DNA of 8,741 nt. Origin: QQUK01 sp913009765 (lineage in GTDB: Bacteria > Zixibacteria > MSB-5A5 > GN15 > FEB-12). Of this stretch, positions 1-4,556 are shown piece by piece; positions within the stretch are counted from its first letter, which is position 1; each line of letters starts with the position of its first letter. Location of the stretch: positions 1 through 8,741 of the forward strand of contig CALCCW010000062.1 in assembly GCA_937900185.1 (NCBI GenBank), given 5' to 3'. Position numbers and translations under genes: made by a program. The notes under the pieces are model-generated. The model saw only the letters and a list, made by a program, of their open reading frames with translations. It was not told the origin of the DNA and ran no database searches.

Positions 1-72
1 TTTTTTCAAGCAGAAGACGGCATACGAGATATATCAGTGTGACTGGAGTTCAGACGTGTGCTCTTCCGATCT
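1..72. other. Illumina P7/TruSeq index adapter (non-biological)
   Basis: Six T residues are followed by the P7 flow-cell sequence (from 7, beginning CAAGCAGAAGACGG), an 8-base index ATATCAGT at 31-38, and the read-2 primer sequence ending CTCTTCCGATCT at 72. The index reverse complement ACTGATAT matches TruSeq index 25 as I remember it. The leading T-run is what a reverse-complemented read-through past the end of the adapter gives. Biological sequence starts at 73. Any open frame crossing 72/73 contains adapter codons. Confidence 0.98.
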
Positions 73-552
73 AACCGCCAAGGTACTCGAGTCGGACAGG
101 ACATGGTAGACCGCCCCGGCATGCAGCAGCGTCGGGCTATGCAGGATTTAAAAAAATTAGAGCGTCTTCGTATGTTGAAATTATTAGATTTGCTCAATCT
201 TGACCCTGATACTGAAGCGAAAATTATACCGCGATTACGAAATCATTACAAACAGATGTTTATGCTGATGAAAGAACATCAGATGAAAATTGATCAACTT
301 GCCAACGGCTTAAAAAAGAACAAATTTTCTGACCAAGAGATTATTAATAGAATTATAGAAATTGACCAAATAGAAAAAGAACGTCAACTTAAAGTAGGCG
401 AATTCCTGAGAAAAGCAAAAAATATATTAACCGCTGAGCAGTTGGGAAAACTGTATGTTTTTCAGGCACGCTTTGGAGGTGAAGTGCTTGAAAAAATGCG
501 AAACTTCAAAAAAGCACAAGAACAACGCCGTTTGCATGATGGCAGAAACTGA
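73..552 (+). CDS. LTxxQ-motif (Spy/CpxP / periplasmic heavy-metal-sensor-like) protein, 5' truncated
   Basis: The frame is open from the adapter junction, so the real start and any signal peptide are missing. An apparent GTG start at 58 and the first five codons are adapter. The 159 visible residues are highly charged and predicted helical: a Lys/Arg/Leu/Met-rich segment (about 20-45), long amphipathic helices, and an LTAEQ motif at residues 119-123 followed by LYVFQARF. An LTxxQ motif before an aromatic-rich helix is characteristic of the Spy/CpxP/ZraP-like superfamily, whose members are periplasmic chaperones or stress and metal sensors. The stop lies 29 nt before the next gene, which has the same motif, so the two are probably co-transcribed. 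Such proteins often follow an ECF sigma factor and anti-sigma gene, which would lie off the left edge (inference). The family call is motif-based. Export cannot be shown because the N-terminus is lost. Confidence 0.72.
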   Translation, partial: NRQGTRVGQDMVDRPGMQQRRAMQDLKKLERLRMLKLLDLLNLDPDTEAKIIPRLRNHYKQMFMLMKEHQMKIDQLANGLKKNKFSDQEIINRIIEIDQIEKERQLKVGEFLRKAKNILTAEQLGKLYVFQARFGGEVLEKMRNFKKAQEQRRLHDGRN

Positions 553-581
553 TTCTCAACTGATTAACTAAGGAGCTACTG

Positions 582-1136
582 ATGAAAAAAATAATTATCT
601 TAACACTATTGTCTGCTTTCTTTATAGCAGGTCTTGCCGTTGCCCAGCCGGGGCATGGTAATAAACCCGGTATGAAACCGGGCAATATGCATGACGGTAT
701 GCCTATGTTATTAAAAATGGCAGATAAATTAGAACTCACTGACAAACAGACCGAACAGATTGAAGCGATGTCTGTTGATTTTAAAATAAAACAAATTGAA
801 ATAAAATCAGAGATTAAAAAAGAACAAGTCTTAATGAAATCTCTTATGCGTAACGACAATGCTTCCGAACGTGAAGTTTTTGACAAAATTGATAAAATCG
901 CAGCACTCAAAGCTGACAGCAAAAAACTAAAATTTAGTCATAAAAATGCTGTACAAAGTATATTAACCGATGAGCAGTTAGATATGCTGAAAGAACTTCG
1001 CAATAATCGCAGATTTGCCGGCAGACGCGGCGATTGTGACCGAAATGAATTTGGTCCTCATAACCGAAACTTCCAAGATAAACCGTGTGATGGCGACAGA
1101 CCGAGAGATGGTGGTAGGGGATTTAGAAACAACTAA
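582..1136 (+). CDS. Exported Spy/CpxP-like LTxxQ protein with Met/His-rich N-terminus
   Basis: 184 aa, starting at ATG 582 behind an AAGGAG site (570-575). It has a clear Sec signal peptide: MKK, a hydrophobic stretch to about residue 20, and probable cleavage after AVA (residue 21). The mature N-terminus (22-45) is rich in Gly, Met and His (H25, M31, M36, H37, M40, M42), which suggests soft-metal binding. Two LTxxQ motifs follow, LTDKQ at 52-56 and LTDEQ at 128-132, separated by long charged helices; this is the Spy/CpxP pattern of periplasmic chaperones and metal-stress proteins. The C-terminal 40 residues are Arg/Gly/Asn/Asp-rich, probably disordered, with two cysteines (C152, C169). A strong terminator follows 35 nt after the stop. 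It is likely the last gene of an envelope-stress or metal-response operon with the truncated gene upstream. The exact ligand is unknown. Confidence 0.82.
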   Translation: MKKIIILTLLSAFFIAGLAVAQPGHGNKPGMKPGNMHDGMPMLLKMADKLELTDKQTEQIEAMSVDFKIKQIEIKSEIKKEQVLMKSLMRNDNASEREVFDKIDKIAALKADSKKLKFSHKNAVQSILTDEQLDMLKELRNNRRFAGRRGDCDRNEFGPHNRNFQDKPCDGDRPRDGGRGFRNN

Positions 1137-1171
1137 TTTGTACCTCCCCTCTTTTTTATATATTGTACTAC

Positions 1172-1197
1172 AAAGCCCGCTTTTGCGGGCTTTTTTT
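1172..1197 (+). terminator. Rho-independent terminator after the LTxxQ gene pair
   Basis: A perfect stem AAAGCCCGC / GCGGGCTTT (1172-1180 with 1185-1193) closes on a TTTT loop and runs into seven T residues (1191-1197). It lies 35 nt downstream of the stop at 1136, in the right orientation to end the plus-strand operon. Confidence 0.93.
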
Positions 1198-1249
1198 ATC
1201 GGTTTATATTCGACTAATTTGTAACGGTTTGTTGAAAATCCACCATTCA

Positions 1250-1340
1250 GTCTTTGCGAGTCGAGTGAATCCGCTTTAGCGGATGAACGAGACGTGGCAA
1301 TCTCTAAACTTAATGCTTAACAAAAACATGAGATTACCAC
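1250..1340. repeat. Imperfect palindromic interspersed-repeat-like element
   Basis: The block begins TCTTTGCGAG and contains a perfect hairpin, ATCCGC-TTTA-GCGGAT (1269-1284). It then carries GTGGCAATCTC (1294-1304), which is mirrored by GAGATTACCAC (1330-1340) with one mismatch. The wording TTGCGAG ... GACGTGGCAATCTC ... GAGATT-CCAC resembles the well-known class of interspersed repeats of the form ATTGCGAG...GCAATCTC found in many bacterial genomes. This is resemblance from memory; no second copy is present in the window. Confidence 0.55.
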
Positions 1341-1345
1341 ACTTC

Positions 1346-1367
1346 GTCTGTTTTTGCGGACTTTTTT
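1346..1367 (+). terminator. Weak terminator-like hairpin
   Basis: GTCTG (1346-1350) pairs with CGGAC (1357-1361), with one G-U pair, around a T-rich loop. Six T residues (1362-1367) follow. The stem is only 5 bp and abuts the palindromic repeat, so it may be a fortuitous or backup terminator. Confidence 0.35.
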
Positions 1368-1408
1368 GTGATAGTTTGTGAATAAATTTAATAAATAAAA
1401 TTTGACTA

Positions 1409-1438
1409 TTGATATCTGTTTTTCGTTTATATTATATA
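1409..1438 (+). promoter_or_regulatory. Candidate promoter for the TonB-family gene
   Basis: TTGATA (1409-1414) and TATATA (1433-1438) are separated by 18 nt. Each matches the sigma70 consensus at 5 of 6 positions. It lies about 70 nt before the GTG start. The whole stretch is very AT-rich, so chance matches are likely. Confidence 0.35.
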
Positions 1439-1490
1439 TACGTTAATATGATGATTTTCTTATGATTGAAAGTAAACGATTGTCTCTGTA

Positions 1491-1497
1491 AAGGAGG
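1491..1497 (+). promoter_or_regulatory. Strong ribosome binding site that sets the start of the TonB-family gene
   Basis: A perfect AAGGAGG lies 7 nt before GTG 1505. The longer in-frame reading from TTG 1466 has no such site, and it would place this Shine-Dalgarno sequence inside the coding region. The GTG is therefore preferred. Confidence 0.88.
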
Positions 1498-1504
1498 AAA
1501 TACA

Positions 1505-2374
1505 GTGCGTCGTCCAAGTGATCAACAAATCTATTACCAGCGGAATATGCTGATTGCATATTTCATTATTTTAATTTCTACTGTTCTTTTTAGCCTATAT
1601 TTTTCATCACGAATTTCAGAATCTCAACCCAATACTACAACAATACCTATAGTTCAAAATATTCACTTGGCAGAAAATACTGAACATTCAGTACCTTTGC
1701 AGACAAAACAGAAATTAATCAATTTTAATAAATATTCAGGAAAACATAAAGGTTTTTTAGGGTTTATAAACCTTATTCCAAACAGAGAAATTTCACAAAC
1801 TGTTACAGTCATTTCGCCTATATATACAACAGTCGATGAATTAGAAATAGATGATACACCATTATCATTTTCCATCGATGATGGTGATGAGATTGGAATC
1901 TATGTTCCGGATGGAACAGAATTTACATATTTCCGTCAAACCAAGAAAAAAGCAATTAAACCTATTAGTAGAGGTGTGCAGGTTATACGGCGAGTAGAAG
2001 CTGTGTATCCCTGGGTTGCATATATTGATGGGAAAGAAGGTGAAGTCTCCACTTTAGTATATATTGATAGTTTGGGACATCTTTCTATGTTTCCTGACTG
2101 GATAGTTGGTGATGATATTCATATTATTGAATATACAATAAATGGCAAATTATTTAAAGCACAGTACGCTTATCGTGAAGAACCTCAAGGATGGTTTTTT
2201 GCACAAAACTTTTTAAAAGTTTTATCCGATTGGAGATTTTCACCTAAAATAAAAAAAGGTAAACCTGTAGGGTCACTCTTACGAATTAAATGTAATTTTT
2301 GTATTGGTTTTAATAATAAAGATTGTATGCAGTATGAACTGGAACAGATATCTTCATTCAAAGAGTTAAATTAA
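1505..2374 (+). CDS. TonB-family energy-transducing-type protein
   Basis: 289 aa from GTG 1505, chosen for the perfect Shine-Dalgarno sequence just upstream. The N-terminus is a short basic cytoplasmic tail followed by one hydrophobic helix (about 14-33), with no cleavage site: the topology of an inner-membrane-anchored TonB-like protein. The C-terminal domain (about 163-268) carries TonB landmarks: YPWVAYIDGKEGEVSTLVYID (first half 168-177), D-x-x-G at 188-191, DWRFSP at 242-247 and GKPV at 252-255. In TonB this domain contacts the TonB box of outer-membrane receptors. Unusual points are that the linker (35-160) is not Pro-rich, and that the segment between the central strand and the WRF helix (about 192-236) is longer than in ordinary TonB domains. 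A C-x2-C-x7-C trio (263, 266, 274) also follows the last strand. No exbB, exbD or receptor gene is adjacent, so it may be a stand-alone TonB-domain protein rather than the main TonB. Confidence 0.78.
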   Translation: MRRPSDQQIYYQRNMLIAYFIILISTVLFSLYFSSRISESQPNTTTIPIVQNIHLAENTEHSVPLQTKQKLINFNKYSGKHKGFLGFINLIPNREISQTVTVISPIYTTVDELEIDDTPLSFSIDDGDEIGIYVPDGTEFTYFRQTKKKAIKPISRGVQVIRRVEAVYPWVAYIDGKEGEVSTLVYIDSLGHLSMFPDWIVGDDIHIIEYTINGKLFKAQYAYREEPQGWFFAQNFLKVLSDWRFSPKIKKGKPVGSLLRIKCNFCIGFNNKDCMQYELEQISSFKELN

Positions 2375-2491
2375 ACTCTACATAACTATGCGATGGGAAA
2401 ATTCTGAGGAACATTCGTAGTGAATCTTCGTTTGTCTCACAATAATACTTGCGAACTCCTCTCTGTGCTTGCAACGGAGTCTAGAACAGTA

Positions 2492-2534
2492 TAGTAGGCG
2501 GAACTCTTTAGCAGTTCCGCCAATGTGTCTACTA
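2492..2534 (+). repeat. Palindromic repeat A, copy 1 (GGCGGAACT hairpin)
   Basis: A perfect 9-bp stem, GGCGGAACT (2497-2505) with AGTTCCGCC (2513-2521), closes on the loop CTTTAGC. An outer pair TAGTA/TACTA (2492-2496 with 2530-2534) extends the symmetry across a bulge. The same design recurs at 4318-4342 with a compensating stem change, which marks a repeat family. There is no T-run, so it is not a standard terminator. Confidence 0.8.
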
Positions 2535-2557
2535 ACTCGAAAATATTCTGTACCCCT

Positions 2558-2582
2558 TTCCTGCGTACGCAGGAATCCATCC
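2558..2582 (-). repeat. Palindromic repeat B, copy 1 (GGATTCC type)
   Basis: 2558-2575 is a perfect 18-bp palindrome (TTCCTGCGT/ACGCAGGAA). Read on the minus strand it begins GGATTCC and folds back to GGAA, the same plan as the GGATTCCC...GGGAAT element at 4237-4258. Elements of the form GGATTCC-stem-GGAAT are common interspersed repeats in bacteria (established in general; the family here is inferred). Confidence 0.7.
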
Positions 2583-2623
2583 TTTTCGCAAAATCACATA
2601 ATTTCACATTTCCACCTGACTTC

Positions 2624-2651
2624 TTGACATTTACACAGTAGTTGCTATCAT
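2624..2651 (+). promoter_or_regulatory. Sigma70-like promoter of the SEC-C/nuclease-like gene
   Basis: A consensus -35 TTGACA (2624-2629), a 16-nt spacer and a -10 TATCAT (2646-2651, 5 of 6) predict transcription starting near 2658. That gives a leader of about 54 nt with an AAGGAAG ribosome site (2703-2709). It is the best promoter match in the window and suggests the downstream gene is expressed as its own unit. Confidence 0.72.
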
Positions 2652-2711
2652 AGTGCAAGACAACTATGTTTTTACATTAAAAGGGTGAATAGTTAAAATT
2701 AAAAGGAAGTT

Positions 2712-4025
2712 ATGGAATATTCTAAACATTACTTTGAATTAAAAGGGAAAAACGCAGAAGAAATTATAAATCAATTAGCTTGCAAGTCATTTCTTACTGA
2801 ATGGTGTTACCTTAATCCAAAAGGTGAAAATGGAAAAGAAATTTGTGATTTGTTAGTTGTCTTTGATGATACTATGCTAATTATTCAGATAAAAGATATA
2901 AAATTTACGGGGAATGATGATAGATATATTAGAAATGCATTTGAACATCCTATAAAGCAATTGTTTGGTGCTGAACGTAATCTATTTACAATATCTAAAA
3001 ATCTTGAGCTTATAAATCCTAACGGTCATAAATATACTTTTAATAAGGGTGAGATAACTAAAATTTATCGTTTAGTTTTTAGTGTAGGTGATGGTGAAGT
3101 TCCTTATAATTTTATAGAAATGCAAAAAAGTAAAATTATACATACATTTGATAAAAGCATCGAAAAAATATTGAATGAATTAGATACAATTTCTGATTTT
3201 TGTAAATACTTAAAAGACAAAGAGAACTTATGCTTCTCAAAGACTATGTTAGAAATAGTACAATTTAGAGAAGTTGATATGGTAGGTGACTATATGTACC
3301 ATAATAAATCTTTTAGTCATTTGGATTCCTTAGATATGGTAATTTACGACAAAGGAATTTGGGAGAAAACTACAGAGGATTCCGTATATCAGTCGAAAAA
3401 AAATGCTGACAAGGTTAGTTATTTTTGGGATCATTTAATTGATTGTACAAATTCATGCGCTGAAGATAATTACAGAGAAATTGCACGAGAATTATCAAGA
3501 CCCAATAGATTTTATAGAAGATGTTTATCAGAGGCATTTTTTTCAGCTCACCAAATCGCTGAAGAAAAAAATAGAGAATTTAGGAGAGTGATCTCAATAT
3601 TAGGTACTACTTATTGTTTTTTATTTACTCCAAAGGATTTTAGGAGAGAGTATAGAAAAAGTATACTAGGTAGTTCGTGTTTTGTTGCAAGAGACAAATA
3701 TCGTAAAAATATAAAAGTTATTGGAATAGCAACTGAAATTGGTAACGATATTGTCCATTCTTATGACTTTGTTTATCTGAATATGCCTATATGGAGTAAA
3801 GAAAATCAAATAGAAGCAAAACGTATATCAAAAGAGTTTAATATTTTAGTTCAACCTAAAGAAACACCTGTTCATTTTGAAGAATATCCTGAATTATATC
3901 AGGAATCTAATGTTATTCAATCTGGTAAAATACCGTTTAAGAGAAAATTTAAAAAAACAGGTAGGAATGACCCTTGTCCTTGTAAAAGCGGAAAAAAGTA
4001 TAAGAAATGTTGTGGCAGTAATTAG
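2712..4025 (+). CDS. PD-(D/E)xK nuclease-like protein with C-terminal SEC-C zinc motif
   Basis: 437 aa from ATG 2712 behind AAGGAAG. The N-terminal region shows the order expected of a restriction-type PD-(D/E)xK fold: an acidic helix (E16/E17), GKEICDLLVVFDD with D46 at the head of a beta strand, then LIIQIKD with Q59-x-K61 on the next strand. Gln in place of the usual Glu occurs in some members of this fold. The middle (about 120-400) is unrecognised, rich in charged and aromatic residues. The C-terminus ends in a textbook SEC-C motif, GRNDPCPCKSGKKYKKCC (417-434), with zinc ligands C422, C424, C433 and C434 (CxC-x8-CC). SEC-C occurs at the end of SecA and in many unrelated proteins; here there are no SecA motor motifs. 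There is no signal peptide or membrane segment, so it is probably cytoplasmic. It looks more AT-rich than its neighbours, has its own promoter and sits between clusters of palindromic repeats, all in keeping with an accessory gene. A role in defence or nucleic-acid handling is inference; the SEC-C call is firm, the nuclease call moderate. Confidence 0.75.
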   Translation: MEYSKHYFELKGKNAEEIINQLACKSFLTEWCYLNPKGENGKEICDLLVVFDDTMLIIQIKDIKFTGNDDRYIRNAFEHPIKQLFGAERNLFTISKNLELINPNGHKYTFNKGEITKIYRLVFSVGDGEVPYNFIEMQKSKIIHTFDKSIEKILNELDTISDFCKYLKDKENLCFSKTMLEIVQFREVDMVGDYMYHNKSFSHLDSLDMVIYDKGIWEKTTEDSVYQSKKNADKVSYFWDHLIDCTNSCAEDNYREIARELSRPNRFYRRCLSEAFFSAHQIAEEKNREFRRVISILGTTYCFLFTPKDFRREYRKSILGSSCFVARDKYRKNIKVIGIATEIGNDIVHSYDFVYLNMPIWSKENQIEAKRISKEFNILVQPKETPVHFEEYPELYQESNVIQSGKIPFKRKFKKTGRNDPCPCKSGKKYKKCCGSN

Positions 4026-4177
4026 CTTTTATCCTCACACATTCCATACACAACTACACCAAATCCTCAATCCATTTCATACTATGAACGATTGAACAGT
4101 ATGAGGAAAATATGCGTTACAAAATTACTACAAAAAATATGAGCAAAAATAGCTTTAAGCCATTTTTTCAGGTAAAG

Positions 4178-4226
4178 CCATTTTGCCGTAACGTTGTGAG
4201 TGTGATGAAATTACAAGTAAAAATGT
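4178..4226 (+). repeat. Imperfect direct repeat, arm 1
   Basis: About 49 nt starting CCATTTTGC and including ATGAAATTACA (4205-4215) recurs at 4379-4427, gap-free at an offset of 201 nt, with roughly four-fifths identity by eye. Weaker similarity extends leftward. It may be a decayed tandem duplication or two copies of a mobile repeat. Confidence 0.6.
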
Positions 4227-4236
4227 TCAAAAAACT

Positions 4237-4258
4237 GGATTCCCATTTTCATGGGAAT
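4237..4258 (+). repeat. Palindromic repeat B, copy 2 (GGATTCCC type)
   Basis: ATTCCCAT (4239-4246) pairs perfectly with ATGGGAAT (4251-4258) around TTTC. The lead-in CTGG and trailing GAC match the common CTGGATTCC...GGAATGAC interspersed repeat type. Eight T residues (4263-4270) follow, so it could also act as a weak plus-strand terminator for the SEC-C gene, though it lies over 200 nt after its stop. Confidence 0.72.
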
Positions 4259-4317
4259 GACATTTTTTTTAATGTTTTTATAATTGTCATTTCCCCTCTT
4301 TGAAGAGAATTTTGTAG

Positions 4318-4342
4318 GGCGGAAATCTTTAGTATTTCCGCC
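4318..4342 (+). repeat. Palindromic repeat A, copy 2 (GGCGGAAAT hairpin)
   Basis: A perfect 9-bp stem, GGCGGAAAT with ATTTCCGCC, closes on loop CTTTAGT. Compared with 2497-2521, one base pair in the stem differs on both sides (C-G against A-T), the loop start CTTTAG is kept, and both are followed by CCAA...GTG.CTA. This paired change argues for conservation of the folded form. Confidence 0.8.
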
Positions 4343-4378
4343 AACAGTGACTAAAATACGCTATTTCAAAAAACGAAC

Positions 4379-4427
4379 CCATTTTGCTGTAACCTTTTGA
4401 AGTTTATGAAATTACAGCGAAAAAGTT
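4379..4427 (+). repeat. Imperfect direct repeat, arm 2
   Basis: Partner of 4178-4226, at an offset of 201 nt. It shares CCATTTTGC, GTAAC and ATGAAATTACA (4406-4416). It lies inside the possible MITE-like element. Confidence 0.6.
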
Positions 4428-4459
4428 GTTTTATTAAAGATAGTAACGTATTGGAGCTT

Positions 4460-4492
4460 AAAAAAAGGCAGGTCTCAAAAGCGAGACCTGCC
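4460..4492 (-). terminator. Rho-independent terminator of the cinA-to-crotonase operon
   Basis: On the minus strand, GGCAGGTCTC pairs perfectly over 10 bp with GAGACCTGCC around a GCTTTT loop (4492-4467), followed by seven T residues (4466-4460). It lies 64 nt after the crotonase stop. The lead-in GAATTTTGTAGGGC is shared with repeat A copy 2, so this terminator appears to be part of, or built from, that repeat family. Confidence 0.9.
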
Positions 4493-4508
4493 CTACAAAA
4501 TTCATTTC

Positions 4509-4545
4509 AAATATATAGACAGAGCAATGCCCTGTCTATATATTT
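4509..4545 (-). terminator. Long stable hairpin just after the crotonase stop
   Basis: Read on the minus strand, a 17-bp stem (4529-4545 with 4509-4525) closes on an ATT loop. 14 bp are perfect on either strand, and the inner part is complete only as minus-strand RNA, using one G-U pair. It starts 11 nt after the stop. There is no immediate T-run, so it may be a 3'-end stabiliser or processing signal ahead of the true terminator at 4460-4492. Confidence 0.65.
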
Positions 4546-4556
4546 ATATTCTAAAA

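Larger units (their letters stand above)
1137..1504. other. Intergenic region with terminator, repeat-like DNA and TonB-gene leader
   Basis: No convincing gene is seen. From left to right it holds the operon terminator (1172-1197), a repeat-like block (about 1250-1367) and a strongly AT-rich stretch (1370-1465) with a weak promoter candidate. It ends in the ribosome binding site of the TonB-family gene. The short open frame at 1015-1224 is a shadow of the upstream gene running through the terminator. Confidence 0.7.
2375..2711. other. Intergenic region with two palindromic repeats and a promoter
   Basis: No gene is supported. It contains a GGCGG-type hairpin (2497-2521), an 18-bp perfect palindrome (2558-2575), and a sigma70-like promoter (2624-2651) reading into the SEC-C gene. 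The minus-strand frame at 2437-2658 includes the peptide MDSCVRR, produced by the palindrome itself, and has no ribosome binding site; it is considered spurious. No U-tract terminator is seen for the TonB-family gene. Confidence 0.7.
4299..4511. mobile_element. Possible MITE-like element with 24-bp imperfect terminal inverted repeats
   Basis: 4299-4322 and 4488-4511 are inverted copies matching at 21 of 24 positions by eye, including a perfect 14-mer GAATTTTGTAGGGC (4307-4320 against 4490-4503). Each arm runs into its own hairpin (4318-4342 and 4467-4492). The 213-bp unit has no coding capacity. I see no target-site duplication at its ends, so it could instead be two independent repeat copies in opposite orientation. 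Confidence 0.45.
4026..4556. other. Convergent intergenic region packed with repeats
   Basis: 531 nt separate the convergent SEC-C and crotonase genes. Contents in order are a weak inverted repeat (TCATACT 4077-4083 / AGTATGA 4098-4104, no T-run), the first arm of a direct repeat (4178-4226), palindrome B copy 2 (4237-4258), a possible MITE-like element (4299-4511) with palindrome A copy 2, the second arm of the direct repeat (4379-4427), the minus-strand terminator (4460-4492) and a long hairpin (4509-4545). Open frames here (4112-4303, 4397-4675) read through these repeats, have no good ribosome site and are not supported. Confidence 0.75.

Noticed and set aside
6..197. Minus-strand 63-aa open frame
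   Set aside because: About a third of it is Illumina adapter and the rest is antisense to the truncated LTxxQ gene.
506..922. Minus-strand 138-aa open frame
   Set aside because: Antisense shadow of the exported LTxxQ gene, which has a signal peptide, family motifs, ribosome site and terminator.
1466..1504. Longer TonB-family start at TTG 1466
   Set aside because: It has no ribosome binding site, and the perfect AAGGAGG at 1491-1497 would fall inside the coding region; GTG 1505 fits.
2437..2658. Minus-strand 73-aa open frame upstream of the SEC-C gene
   Set aside because: Its sequence is generated by the two palindromic repeats (for example MDSCVRR from the GGATTCC element). It lacks a ribosome site and overlaps the promoter.
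2712..4025. SecA annotation for the SEC-C protein
   Set aside because: Only the short C-terminal zinc motif is shared; no Walker motifs, and the length is about half that of SecA.
4112..4303. Plus-strand 63-aa open frame
   Set aside because: It contains LDSHFHGND, the translation of the CTGGATTCC...GGAATGAC repeat, a frequent source of false small proteins. No good ribosome site or family resemblance.
4026..4556. CRISPR array in the repeat-rich convergent gap
   Set aside because: The repeats are palindromes and one two-copy direct repeat at 201-nt offset, with no regular short repeat-spacer spacing and no cas genes.
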